Assembly (NCBI GenBank): GCA_035709005.1
Contig: DASTFB010000104.1
Location: 1 to 64,000, forward strand
Length of the DNA: 64,000 bases
Origin: Candidatus Methylomirabilota bacterium
Lineage (GTDB): Bacteria; Methylomirabilota; Methylomirabilia; Rokubacteriales; CSP1-6
Reading direction: 5' to 3'
The notes beneath the pieces are model-generated. The model was given only the letters and a program-made list of their open reading frames with translations. It did not search any database and was not told where the DNA came from. Every line of letters starts with the position of its first letter. Position 1 is the first letter of the stretch. Positions 36,150 to 45,134 of the stretch are shown here, piece after piece. The translations under genes and the position numbers were made by a program.

Positions 36150-37433
36150 TCAGCGCCTCCAGCGGACGACGCCGGTGATGCCGTCGACGGCGACGGTCGC
36201 CCCCTCGGGGATCTGTCGGGTGGCGCTCCGGACGCCCAGCACGGCCGGGATGCCGCGCTCGCGCGCCAGCGCGGCCAGGTGAGAGGTGCTGCCGCCCAGC
36301 TCGGCCACCACGCCCGCGGCCCGCGGTAGCACGGTGGCCAGCGCCGGCCCTCCGACCCGGGTGACGACGACGTTGCCCATCATGACGCGGTCGAGATCGC
36401 GCTCGTCCAGGACCAGACAGGCGGGACCGGTGCCCCAGCCGATCCCCGCCGGCTGCCCGGTCAAGGCGGGATGGCGAGTCCAGATCGGATCGGTCTCGGC
36501 GCGTGGCGCCAGGCGCAGTGGCCGCGCCTGCAGGATCCAGAAGCCTCGCCCGTCCTTCGCCCACTCGATCTCGACGGCGGACCCCAGCTCGGCTTCCACG
36601 CTCAAGACGAGCCGGGCCAGCGCGGCCGCCTCGGCATCGGTCAGGCACGGCGCCTCCACCTGCTCGCGCGGCACCGCATGCCAGTGCGGACCGGCCTCGG
36701 CCGCCGTCACCCGATGCTCCTTGCTTCCCGGCTCCACCGCCTGCAGCGAGGCATCCCGGCCGAGGAGGTAGCGATCGGGAACGATATCGCCCTGGGCGAT
36801 GGCCGACCCCAGACCCCACGTCCCCGTCAGCACGATCTGCTCGTCGGGGTTGAGGCTGAACGCGCCCCCCGAGGCGTCGGCGTGGATCATGCGCTGGATG
36901 AGGATTGGCATGGCGGACTGGGCGGGATCGACGCCGCAGGCGCGCATGTACCGGAGCGCCCGCGTGGACCAGAGCGCCGCCCAGCAGCTGCGCACCGCCG
37001 TGGCCAGGTCGGCCGGCTCGGCGATCCCCAGGAACGTCTCGAACTGCCCGGCGAACGAGGTTCGGGCGCCGTCCTCGCCGAGCGCCGACGAGCGAACCGC
37101 CAGCGAAGCGCCGGCCCCGCCGCTCAGCCGCGCCCAGACAGCCTCCAGCGCCGCGGCCACCCCCGGATCGAACGCCTCGCGCGTGAACGCCAGCCTCACC
37201 TTCAGGGCGAGGCGACGCGCCTCGGATGGCTCGGCGGCGGCCACGCTTCGCGCGATCGCGGCGAGCCCGCCGAGCTCCAGCTGCCGGTGGTATGCCTCCG
37301 CGGTGAGGCAGACGGCGGCGGGCACGGGAAGGCCGGCGCGGTGGAGCCGGCCGAGCGTGAAGGCCTTCGCTCCGACCCGCTCGGCGGTGGCCGCCGCGCC
37401 GTCCGTGAGGGCGGCCAGGAAGCCGTCAGGCAT
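36150..37433 (-). CDS. Two-domain PEP-synthase-like protein (ATP-grasp plus phosphohistidine swivel)
   Basis: Residues 1-320 match the ATP-grasp part of pyruvate phosphate dikinase/PEP synthase (GAKAFTLGRLHRAGLPVP, LAVRSSALGEDGARTSFAGQFETFL, VEIEWAKDGRGFWILQARPL). Residues about 345-427 form the swivel domain with the phosphorylated His in GGSTSHLAALARERGIPAVLG. The PEP/pyruvate-binding barrel is absent. At 427 aa it is also far shorter than rifampicin phosphotransferase, which has an extra substrate domain between these parts. It may phosphorylate an unknown acceptor supplied by another protein. It overlaps the alcohol dehydrogenase gene by 8 bp. Confidence 0.82.
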   Translation of the reverse strand: MPDGFLAALTDGAAATAERVGAKAFTLGRLHRAGLPVPAAVCLTAEAYHRQLELGGLAAIARSVAAAEPSEARRLALKVRLAFTREAFDPGVAAALEAVWARLSGGAGASLAVRSSALGEDGARTSFAGQFETFLGIAEPADLATAVRSCWAALWSTRALRYMRACGVDPAQSAMPILIQRMIHADASGGAFSLNPDEQIVLTGTWGLGSAIAQGDIVPDRYLLGRDASLQAVEPGSKEHRVTAAEAGPHWHAVPREQVEAPCLTDAEAAALARLVLSVEAELGSAVEIEWAKDGRGFWILQARPLRLAPRAETDPIWTRHPALTGQPAGIGWGTGPACLVLDERDLDRVMMGNVVVTRVGGPALATVLPRAAGVVAELGGSTSHLAALARERGIPAVLGVRSATRQIPEGATVAVDGITGVVRWRR

Positions 37434-38457
37434 CGGGGGTGATGACGATGCGGAGGACGCGGTCGGGATCGCGCTCGTACTCCTCGAAGGCGCTGCCCAC
37501 CCGGGGCAGCGGATACCGGGCCGTGACGAAGCCGTCCAGGTCTACGGCGCCGCTGGCCACCAGGCGGATGCAAGGCTCGAAGTCCGCCGCGGTCAGGCCC
37601 CGCGAGCCGTAGACCGTCAGCTCCTTGTAGTAGAACGGGAACGTCGTGAGCCCCTCGACGGGATCGTGGCCGATCCCGTAGACGAGCAGCTTGCCGCCGG
37701 GCCGCAGCATGGCGATGGCCGGGCCGATCACGGACGCGACGCCCGTCGACTCGATGACGACGTCGGCGCCCGCGCCGCGGGTGATGCTCAGCACCTCGTC
37801 GACGACATCCTGCCCCGAGCCGCGGACGACGTGGGTGGCGCCCCAGCGGCGGGCCAGGTCGAGCTTCCAGGGGCTGCGCGAGACGGCCAGCAGCGGGTCG
37901 GCCCCGGAGAGCCGGGCCAGCTGGGTGTGCAGCAACCCGGTGGCGCCTTGCCCGAGCACGACTACCGCATCGCCTGGCGAGATGCCCACGCGCTCCTGGG
38001 CGTGTCGGACGGTGGCCAGGGTCTCGATCAGCGTGGCCGCTTCCAGCGAGAGCCCGTCGGGCAGCGGATGCAGGTACCGCTCGGGCAGCACCACGTGCTC
38101 GGCCAGCGAGCCCTCGACCTCGCGGCCGAACAGGCCGGCCCGCCGGCAGAGGTTGGGCCGTCCCCGCTCGCAGGAGTCACATGTGCCACACGTGATGATG
38201 GGATCGATGATGACACGCTGCCCGACCGTCACCCGGCTGGTCCCGGGGCCGAGGGAGTCGACGACGCCGGTCGACTCGTGGCCCACCACCACCGGGTAGC
38301 GCACGCCGGGATGCTGGCCCGTGAAGATGGCCAGATCGGTGTGACAGACGGCCGTCGCCGCCGTCCGCACCATCGCTTCCCCGCGCCCCGGCGTCGGCAC
38401 CGGGCGCTCCTGCAGCGTGAAGCGCCGGGGCGCCGTCAGGACGGCCGCGCGGCTCAT
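37426..38457 (-). CDS. Zinc-dependent medium-chain alcohol dehydrogenase
   Basis: An NAD(P)-dependent oxidoreductase of 343 aa. The catalytic zinc site is seen in VCHTDLAIFTGQHPGVRYPVVVGHESTG (Cys, His-Glu), and the structural zinc site in CGTCDSCERGRPNLC (four Cys). The Rossmann motif is VVLGQGATGLLHTQLA. The substrate is unknown. The downstream PEP-synthase-like gene overlaps it by 8 bp, so the two probably act in one pathway. Confidence 0.92.
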   Translation of the reverse strand: MSRAAVLTAPRRFTLQERPVPTPGRGEAMVRTAATAVCHTDLAIFTGQHPGVRYPVVVGHESTGVVDSLGPGTSRVTVGQRVIIDPIITCGTCDSCERGRPNLCRRAGLFGREVEGSLAEHVVLPERYLHPLPDGLSLEAATLIETLATVRHAQERVGISPGDAVVVLGQGATGLLHTQLARLSGADPLLAVSRSPWKLDLARRWGATHVVRGSGQDVVDEVLSITRGAGADVVIESTGVASVIGPAIAMLRPGGKLLVYGIGHDPVEGLTTFPFYYKELTVYGSRGLTAADFEPCIRLVASGAVDLDGFVTARYPLPRVGSAFEEYERDPDRVLRIVITPDA

Positions 38458-38497
38458 TACCGGTTCGCCCGGGAGCTCACCACCGTCGCAGTCTCCT

Positions 38498-38523
38498 CAC
38501 GAATCAACCTCACGAATCAACCT
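38498..38523. repeat. 13-bp tandem duplication across a gene end
   Basis: The unit cacgaatcaacct occurs twice without spacing, at 38498-38510 and 38511-38523. It reaches into the stop codon of the M24 gene. It looks like a recent replication-slippage event and would not change the encoded protein beyond its end. Confidence 0.85.
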
Positions 38524-39757
38524 AGTCGACGAAGGTGATCTCCTCCACGGGGAAGTTGGAGATGATCTCAGTGCGGTCGGGGTGGACGATCAGCATCTCC
38601 TCGATCCGCACGCCCCACTCGAATTTCTTGCCGTGCTGGGTCTCCAGCGCGAAGACCATCCCCGGCTTGATCTCCAGCGGGTGATCCAGCGACCAGATGC
38701 GCGAGATCACCGGCTGATCGTACTGGGCCAGGCCCAGGCCGTGGCCCCAGAGGTTGGCCGCGGCCTGATCCTCCTCGTCGTAGCCCCACGCCTCCTTGGC
38801 CGACGGCCACTTCAGCGCGATGTCGCGGGTGGTGGCGCCCGGGCGCACGGCGTGGATGGAGTCGTAGAGCCACTTCAGCGCGGTGGCGTAGTAGTCCTTC
38901 ATCTCCTTCGTCGGCGGCTTGCCCACGCAGTACGTGCGGTAGTAGCAGGACTTGTAGCCGTTCCAGGTCAGCGCGGCCAGGTCCATGAACACGATCTCGC
39001 CGGGCTTGATGATGCGATCGGAGAAGTTGCGCCAGTTCGGCCACGTGTTCGGGCCGGAAGAGACGATGACGTCCTCCACGTCCTCCATGCCCGGGATGTC
39101 GTAGAGGAACTCCATGATGTGGGCAGTCACCTGGTTCTCGGTGAGCCCGGGCTTGAGGAACTTCATCGTCTCCCAGTGGGCGGCGTCTCCGATAGCCCCC
39201 ACGACGCGCAGGCACTCCTGCTCGTCCACGTTCTTGATGGCCCGGGCCTCCATCATGGGCGTCATGCCGTCGGCCCACTTGAGCTTGGCCTCCTGGAAGG
39301 CCTGCAGCATGTTGATGTCGATGAAGTCCACGCCCAGCGTCTGGTCGGCCACGCCGTAGCGCTTGAGCTCCTTCACGATGGCGTCGGTGAACTTCTTCAC
39401 CTGTTGCTTGGAGGCCGGCCCCGCCGCACCCTTGATCCAGGCGTAGGAGTAGCGGATGTTCTCTTCGGGGATCCACGGCGCGTGGCGCTGGATCTGAAAG
39501 CCGATGTCGCCCTGCTCGAAGAGCACGGGCGGGCCGTCGCCGCAGAGCAGCGCGTAGCGGAGACCCGGCTTGAGCCGGTTCCAGCCCGGGGTCAGCGTGC
39601 TGGTCACGTAGCGGACGTTCTCGTCGTACATGAGGAGCATCGCGCCCAGGTTGTGGGCCTTCATCCGCTCGCGGGCCCGCTCCAGGCGGTACTTCCGGAG
39701 GCGGTCCCAGTTGACGCGCTGCTGCCAGTCGACGCCGACACTGCCGAAGTTCGCCAT
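38522..39757 (-). CDS. M24-family metallopeptidase-like enzyme (creatinase/prolidase fold)
   Basis: The ATG at 39757 has GGAGG 6 nt upstream and gives 411 aa. The N-terminal creatinase-like domain (residues 1-170) precedes the pita-bread fold. Metal ligands can be assigned: Asp in VFMDLAALTWNGY, His in WGHGLGLAQYD, Glu in FALETQHG and Glu in VRIEEMLIV. The second Asp of the usual D-x-x-R-T segment is Cys here (GYKSCYYRT). The site may therefore bind one metal or a different metal, and the enzyme may not be a peptidase. DMSP lyase DddP shares this fold. The frame is open further upstream but without homology. Confidence 0.88.
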   Translation of the reverse strand: MANFGSVGVDWQQRVNWDRLRKYRLERARERMKAHNLGAMLLMYDENVRYVTSTLTPGWNRLKPGLRYALLCGDGPPVLFEQGDIGFQIQRHAPWIPEENIRYSYAWIKGAAGPASKQQVKKFTDAIVKELKRYGVADQTLGVDFIDINMLQAFQEAKLKWADGMTPMMEARAIKNVDEQECLRVVGAIGDAAHWETMKFLKPGLTENQVTAHIMEFLYDIPGMEDVEDVIVSSGPNTWPNWRNFSDRIIKPGEIVFMDLAALTWNGYKSCYYRTYCVGKPPTKEMKDYYATALKWLYDSIHAVRPGATTRDIALKWPSAKEAWGYDEEDQAAANLWGHGLGLAQYDQPVISRIWSLDHPLEIKPGMVFALETQHGKKFEWGVRIEEMLIVHPDRTEIISNFPVEEITFVD

Positions 39758-39853
39758 GCATGACCTCCGCTCGGGGCGTTGGGATTCCAGCGTGGGCGGA
39801 AACGCGGGAGATTTAAGCACACAACGCGGCTCGCAGCAATCGGCGGCGTGCCG

Positions 39854-39881
39854 TAGAATCGGGCCCAGGAGGACGGCAATG
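39854..39881 (+). promoter_or_regulatory. Possible -10 box, strong RBS and ATG of the Gfo/Idh gene
   Basis: TAGAAT at 39854-39859 fits a -10 box, although no good -35 precedes it. AGGAGG follows 7 nt before the ATG at 39879. The strong Shine-Dalgarno sequence fixes the start against a longer open frame. Confidence 0.5.
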
Positions 39882-40994
39882 AGCGTTCCGCGCGCAACGA
39901 AACCCATCGGCCTGGCCATCGTGGGCGCGGGCCGGATCGGCCTCATCCGGGGGGAGATGGCCGCCCGGCATCCCAGTGTGGGCTGGATCGGCGTCGCCGA
40001 GACGCGGGCCGAGCACGGCAAACAGGTGGCCGACCGTCTCGGCGCCGAGTTCGTCACCACGGATTTTCGGGAGCTGTTGCGACGGCCCGAGGTGACGGCC
40101 GCCATCATCGCCACCGACGAGCACCTGCACGTGGAGCCCATCCTGGCCGCGGTCGACCGGGGGCTCAGCCTGATGATCGAAAAGCCGCTGGCCACGGAGC
40201 TGGCCGATTCCGCCCGGGTCCTGGCCGCCATCGAACGCTCCGGCGTCGACGCGGTCGTAGGCTACACCCAGCGTTTCCGGCGGCGCTTCCTGGTGGCCAA
40301 GGAGAAGGTGCGCACCGGGCAGCTCGGGGACGTCACCCTGGTCACCTCCCGGGCGTTCATGAACCGCCTGGTGGCCCTCGACAATTACCGGCGTACCGAC
40401 CGTCCCGAGACGATTTCCCCCATGGTGATCTCGGGCACGCACGCGCTGGACGTGGTGATGTGGCTGATGGACGCCAAGACCCCGGTCGAGGCCTACGCGC
40501 GGTCCATCGACCGCGTCCTCGGGCCCACCCACAAAGGGATCGATGCCACCGCCGGGCTCATCAGCATGAGCGACGGATCGCTCTACCATCTGAACATCTC
40601 GTGGGCCCTGCCGGTGGTGTGGCCGGGCTCGGTCTACAGCCTGGAGATCGGCATCGTGGGCACGGAGGGCGTGCTCACCATCGACGACACGCACCGCGAC
40701 GTCGTCATGGCGAGCACCCTCCCCCAGCAGGCCGGCTACACGCCGGATGTCACGCGCAACGTCGATTTCCTCGAGAGCTATCCGCCCGGCAACATCGCGC
40801 TGGGTGAGCTGTGGGGGCCCATGCGCGAGGAAACGACCTCGTGGCTTGGCCGCCTGGCCCTCGGCCATCCCACTCCGCACGCGACCGCCGCCGAGGCCCA
40901 CAACCGCCTCATGCTGACCAAGGCCCTCGACCTCTCGGCGCGCCGGCGGCGACCGGTCCCGCTGCCCATCACGCCCGAGGAGGAGCGGGCCTGA
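39879..40994 (+). CDS. Gfo/Idh/MocA-family NAD(P)-dependent oxidoreductase
   Basis: It oxidises a sugar, inositol or similar polyol. The product is 371 aa. The Rossmann motif IVGAGRIGLIRGEMA is at residues 14-28, the EKP active-site motif (LMIEKPLATE) is near residue 100, and the catalytic His lies in SGTHALDVVMWL (about 185-196). The length and C-terminal sheet are typical. The following dehydrogenase gene starts 5 bp after the stop, so the two form an operon divergent from the M24 gene. Confidence 0.92.
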   Translation: MSVPRATKPIGLAIVGAGRIGLIRGEMAARHPSVGWIGVAETRAEHGKQVADRLGAEFVTTDFRELLRRPEVTAAIIATDEHLHVEPILAAVDRGLSLMIEKPLATELADSARVLAAIERSGVDAVVGYTQRFRRRFLVAKEKVRTGQLGDVTLVTSRAFMNRLVALDNYRRTDRPETISPMVISGTHALDVVMWLMDAKTPVEAYARSIDRVLGPTHKGIDATAGLISMSDGSLYHLNISWALPVVWPGSVYSLEIGIVGTEGVLTIDDTHRDVVMASTLPQQAGYTPDVTRNVDFLESYPPGNIALGELWGPMREETTSWLGRLALGHPTPHATAAEAHNRLMLTKALDLSARRRRPVPLPITPEEERA

Positions 40995-40999
40995 GGCCT

Positions 41000-41989
41000 A
41001 TGGCCCCCAAGGCCAAGGTGGTGCTCACCGACTACGTCTGGGAGTCCCTGGACGTGGAGAAAAAGACGCTCGAAGGCCTGGCCGACCTGGTGGCCCTGCA
41101 GACCAAGAAGCCCGAAGACTTCCTGGCCGAGGCGGCGGACTGCGACGCCCTGCTCAATACCTACGCCGGGCCCATCACCGCCGAGGTCATGAGCGGGATG
41201 CCGCGGTGCAAGATCATCGCCCGCTACGGCATCGGCGTGGACACGATCGACGTGGCGGCGGCGACGGCGGCGGGCATCATCGTGACGAACAACCCGAGCT
41301 ACTGCATCGAGGAAGTCGCCGAGCACACGATGGCCCTGCTGCTGGCCTGCGCCCGCAAGGTCGCGCTCTACGATCGGCTCGTGCGCGAGGGGCGCTGGGA
41401 GGTGCCGCCCGGCAAGCCGCTGTTCCGCCTGGCCGGGCGCACGCTGGGCCTGGTCGGCTTCGGCAACATCGCCCGGGCCGTGGCGGTCCGGGCCGCCGCC
41501 TTCGGCATGCGCGTGCTCTACGTCGACCCGTTCGTCACGGCCGGCCAGCACGCGGTCCCCGGCGACAAGCGGGAGCTCGGCGCGGTGCTGCGGGAGGCGG
41601 ACTTCCTGTCCCTGCACCCGCCGCTGCTGCCGGAGACCCGGGGGATGATCGGCGACGAGGCCTTCGCCCGGATGAAGCCGACGGCCTTCGTCATCAACTG
41701 TTCGCGCGGGCCCATCCTCGACACCGCGGCCCTGGTGCGGGCGCTGGACGCCGGCCGGATCGCCGGGTGCGCGCTGGACACCACCGACCCCGAGCCGCTG
41801 CCCGACCCCCATCCCCTGCGCGGCCGCGACAACGTGATCATCACGCCGCACGTGGCCTGGTACAGCGAGCAGGCGCTGGTGGGGCTCCAGGCCGGCGCCC
41901 CCAGCGAGGTGCGTCGCGTGTTGACGGGCGAGTTCCCCGTCAACGTCGTCAACCGGGCGGTCAAGGGCCGGAACCGCGCCGGTCTCTAG
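41000..41989 (+). CDS. D-isomer-specific 2-hydroxyacid dehydrogenase
   Basis: It reduces or oxidises a 2-hydroxy/2-keto acid with NAD(P). The product is 329 aa. The nucleotide-binding motif is GLVGFGNIARAVAVRAAAFGM (about residues 148-168). Catalytic residues are Arg in INCSRGPILDTAAL, Glu in the DTTDPEPLPD segment, and His in ITPHVAWYS. The N-terminal YGIGVDTIDVAAATAAGI block is typical. It could be a phosphoglycerate- or hydroxypyruvate-type enzyme, and the substrate cannot be fixed by eye. Convergent with the next gene. Confidence 0.93.
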   Translation: MAPKAKVVLTDYVWESLDVEKKTLEGLADLVALQTKKPEDFLAEAADCDALLNTYAGPITAEVMSGMPRCKIIARYGIGVDTIDVAAATAAGIIVTNNPSYCIEEVAEHTMALLLACARKVALYDRLVREGRWEVPPGKPLFRLAGRTLGLVGFGNIARAVAVRAAAFGMRVLYVDPFVTAGQHAVPGDKRELGAVLREADFLSLHPPLLPETRGMIGDEAFARMKPTAFVINCSRGPILDTAALVRALDAGRIAGCALDTTDPEPLPDPHPLRGRDNVIITPHVAWYSEQALVGLQAGAPSEVRRVLTGEFPVNVVNRAVKGRNRAGL

Positions 41990-42006
41990 GGACCCTCCGC
42001 GGTCCC

Positions 42007-43551
42007 CTACTGCGCCTTGAGCTTCATGTCCTCGTAGGACGGGTAGAACACCATGGGGATCGTGTTGATCTGGTGATCGGCCACGCGCGGCCCTACCCCC
42101 ATCAAGGCGCGCAGGTCCATGATGGGCGCGAACATGGCCCGATCGATCGTGAGCTGCTGGATGCGGTGGAGCAGGGCTTCGCGCTTCTTGACGTCCCGCT
42201 CCTTGGCCTGCTGGTGGAACAGCTCGTCGATGTCGGGATAGCCGCCGTAGGCGTAGCCCCCTTTGGAGTACATGAACTCGGCCACCCGGCTGGCCGCGTT
42301 ACCCGAGTTCCCCACCGCGGTGAGGAAGATCCCGCGCAGCTTCTTCTCGCGCCAGTTGGCATAGAAGGTGGCCCGCTCCGTCGGCCGCATCTTCACCCGG
42401 ATCCCCACCGCGTTCAGATAGTTCACGGCGGCCTCCGACACCGAGAAGAACGGCGGAATCGGCACGAAATCGCCGGCGTCGAGCCCGTTGGGATAGCCGG
42501 CCTCGGCGAGGAGCTTCTTGGCTTTGGCCGGGTCGTAGGGCGGGGGCTGAACTTGAAGCGCGAAGTCCATCACGCGGGGCACGATGACACCGGCCGGCGG
42601 GCAGAGGCCCACGCAGGCCGCCTCGCTGATCGCCTTGCGGTCCAGCGCGTAGTTCACCGCCTGCCGCAGCCGGATGTCGTGCCACGGCGACTTCGGGTCC
42701 CACTGGTCGGCGAACTCGATCCAGAAGATGGAGGCGTGCCGGGTCGCCACCAGCTGTAGCCGCGGGTCCCGCTTCACCTCCTCGGCGTCCTGCCCGTCGA
42801 AGGCGAAGGCGATGTCGGCCTCGCCCCGCTTGAGCATGGCCAGCCGGGTGGTCCCGTCGGGGACGCTCTTCATCACCAGGCGCTTGATGTTGGGCACCTT
42901 CCGCCAGTAGGCCGTGTTGGCCTCCAGCACGACCTCGACGCCCGGCGTGTAGCTCACGAACTTGAACGGCCCGGCGCCGATGGGATGCTTCCGGAAGCCC
43001 TCGTCGCCCACCTGCGTGACGTACTTCTTGGGGACGACGATGCCGGCGGCGCCTGCCGTCGTGCCGAAGAACGTCATGAAGTCGGGCCAGGGCTCGTTGA
43101 GATGGAAGCGCACCGTCAGGGCGTCGACCACCTCGACCTGGCGGACGCGCGTCTTGAACTCCCGGGCGGCCGCCCCCTTGTAGCGGTCGAAGCTGAACTT
43201 CACGTCCTCGGTGGTGACAGGGTCGCCGTTGTGGAATTTTAGATTCTTGCGCAGCTTGAACTCGTACACGAGCCCGTCCGGGCTCTCCTTCCACGATTCG
43301 GCCAGGCCGTTGCCCATCTTCTGCCCGGGCAGGGGACGGACCAGGGCATCGTGAATCGCGAACAGCAAGCCGAAGGGCGTGATCTGCGGTGGCGCCGTCG
43401 AGGGATCGAACCAGACCGGAGGGATGGTAACGTGCCAGGCCATGATCGCCTGACCGGCGGGGGCCGTCTGGCCGGAAACCTCCGCGCCCGCGCCCAGCGT
43501 GAGCAGGGCGGCGATGAGCAGCACCATGACTCGAAGGGACGCTGGGGCCAT
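42007..43551 (-). CDS. ABC transporter substrate-binding protein, family 5 (peptide/nickel type)
   Basis: A periplasmic binding protein of 514 aa. A signal peptide (VMVLLIAALLTLGAGAEVSG) follows the ATG at 43551, which has GGAGG upstream. Family features are the N-terminal MAWHVTIPPVWFDPSTAPP strand, GNGLAESWKESPDGLVYEFKLRKNLKFHNGDPVTTEDVKFSFD, and the late MWLDL-equivalent region. No permease or ATPase gene accompanies it here, so its transporter must be elsewhere or it acts alone. The ligand is unknown. Confidence 0.93.
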   Translation of the reverse strand: MAPASLRVMVLLIAALLTLGAGAEVSGQTAPAGQAIMAWHVTIPPVWFDPSTAPPQITPFGLLFAIHDALVRPLPGQKMGNGLAESWKESPDGLVYEFKLRKNLKFHNGDPVTTEDVKFSFDRYKGAAAREFKTRVRQVEVVDALTVRFHLNEPWPDFMTFFGTTAGAAGIVVPKKYVTQVGDEGFRKHPIGAGPFKFVSYTPGVEVVLEANTAYWRKVPNIKRLVMKSVPDGTTRLAMLKRGEADIAFAFDGQDAEEVKRDPRLQLVATRHASIFWIEFADQWDPKSPWHDIRLRQAVNYALDRKAISEAACVGLCPPAGVIVPRVMDFALQVQPPPYDPAKAKKLLAEAGYPNGLDAGDFVPIPPFFSVSEAAVNYLNAVGIRVKMRPTERATFYANWREKKLRGIFLTAVGNSGNAASRVAEFMYSKGGYAYGGYPDIDELFHQQAKERDVKKREALLHRIQQLTIDRAMFAPIMDLRALMGVGPRVADHQINTIPMVFYPSYEDMKLKAQ

Positions 43552-43631
43552 GTGGTGTCCTCCTTGTCGACAAGCGGGTGCGCGAGAGAATCTGTCCAAA
43601 CCGGGTCCGCGTCAAGGGTTATGATGCCGCC

Positions 43632-45119
43632 GTGGATCCGATCCTCATCGGCAAGGGCGAACATCCCGTGTACGTGCTGCCCCGCTACGGCAACCGCCAT
43701 GGCCTGGTGGCGGGCGCCACCGGCACCGGCAAGACCGTGTCCCTGATGGTGCTGGCCGAAGGCTTCTCGCGACTGGGCGTGCCGGTGTTCCTGGCCGACG
43801 TGAAGGGTGATGTGGCCGGCCTGGCCATGCCGGGCGTCGCCACCGAGAAGATCCAGCAGCGCGTCGCCCAGATCGGCATCGCGGGCTACGCCCCCGAGGC
43901 CAGTCCCGTGGTGTTCTGGGACCTCTACGGCAAGGCCGGCCACCCGGTGCGCGCCACCATCAGCGAGATCGGCCCGAGCCTGCTGGCGCGGATGCTCGAG
44001 CTCAACGACACCCAGACGGGAACGCTGGATGTCGCCTTCAAGCTGGCCGATGAGCGGGGCTTGCTGCTCCTCGACCTCGAGGATTTGCGCGCCCTGCTCA
44101 GCTTCGTGGCCGACAACCGCAAGCAGATTTCCACGCAATTCGGCCTGGTGAGCGCGCCCTCGCTGGCCGCCATCCAGCGCGCGCTGCTGTCGCTGGAACG
44201 GGAGGGCGGCAAAGCACTGTTCGGTGAGCCGGCCCTGGAGCTCGCCGACCTGCTACGCACCGACCTCAGCGGGCGCGGCATCGTCAGCATCCTCGCCGCC
44301 GATCAGCTCATCCTCAAGCCCCGGCTCTACTCGACCTTCCTGCTGTGGCTGCTGTCGGAGCTGTTCGAGAACCTGCCCGAGGTGGGCGATCTCGACAAGC
44401 CCAAGCTGGTCTTCTGCTTCGACGAGGCTCACCTGCTGTTCGACGACGCGCCGCCTGCCCTGCGCCAGCGGGTGGAGCAGGTGGTGCGGCTCATCCGCTC
44501 CAAGGGCGTGGGCGTGTACTTCTGCACCCAGTACCCGGACGACGTGCCCAACGAGATCCTCGGTCAGCTCGGCAACCGCATCCAGCACGCGCTGCGCGCC
44601 TACACCCCGCGGGACCAGAAGGCCGTGCGCACCGCCGCCGAGACCTTCGTGGCCAACCCCAAGCTCGACGTCGCCAAGGTCATCGGCCAGCTCGGGGTCG
44701 GCGAGGCCCTGGTCTCCAGTCTCCTCGACAAGGGCGTGCCCATGCCGGTGGAGCGCACGCTGATGGCCCCGCCCCGCTGTCGCATGGGGGCCATCACGCC
44801 GGAAGAGCGCGCCGCGGTGCGGGCGCGCAGCCCGGTCGGCGCGACGTACGACATGCCCGTGAACCGGGAGTCGGCGTACGAGATGCTGAGCCGCCGCGCC
44901 GAGACGGCTGACGCCTCTGCGCGAACGGGCTCGGCACAGAAAGACGGGCCAGCGGAATCCGGCGGGGGGTTGAGCGATCTGTTGTGGGGCACCAAGCGGC
45001 GGCAGGGCATGGTGGAAGCCATGGCCAAGCAAGCCGCGCGCACCGTGGGCAGCCAGATCGGCCGGCAGATCCTGCGCGGCGTGCTGGGTGGCATCCTGGG
45101 CGGCTCGCGCCGCCGGTAG
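43632..45119 (+). CDS. HerA-like DUF853 ATPase (YjgR type)
   Basis: A 495-residue FtsK/HerA-related P-loop ATPase. Walker A is GATGTGKTVSLMVLAEG (about residues 29-45) and Walker B is PKLVFCFDEAHLLFDDAP (about 255-272). The arginine-finger region and YFCTQYPDDVPNEILGQLGNRIQHALRAYTP fit the DUF853 family. The tail (ILRGVLGGILGGSRRR) is Gly-rich. GTG at 43632 is the best start, because the frame upstream lacks family residues. The cellular role is unknown. It stands alone between oppositely oriented genes. Confidence 0.9.
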   Translation: MDPILIGKGEHPVYVLPRYGNRHGLVAGATGTGKTVSLMVLAEGFSRLGVPVFLADVKGDVAGLAMPGVATEKIQQRVAQIGIAGYAPEASPVVFWDLYGKAGHPVRATISEIGPSLLARMLELNDTQTGTLDVAFKLADERGLLLLDLEDLRALLSFVADNRKQISTQFGLVSAPSLAAIQRALLSLEREGGKALFGEPALELADLLRTDLSGRGIVSILAADQLILKPRLYSTFLLWLLSELFENLPEVGDLDKPKLVFCFDEAHLLFDDAPPALRQRVEQVVRLIRSKGVGVYFCTQYPDDVPNEILGQLGNRIQHALRAYTPRDQKAVRTAAETFVANPKLDVAKVIGQLGVGEALVSSLLDKGVPMPVERTLMAPPRCRMGAITPEERAAVRARSPVGATYDMPVNRESAYEMLSRRAETADASARTGSAQKDGPAESGGGLSDLLWGTKRRQGMVEAMAKQAARTVGSQIGRQILRGVLGGILGGSRRR

Positions 45120-45134
45120 GCGCGCGCCGGTCCG

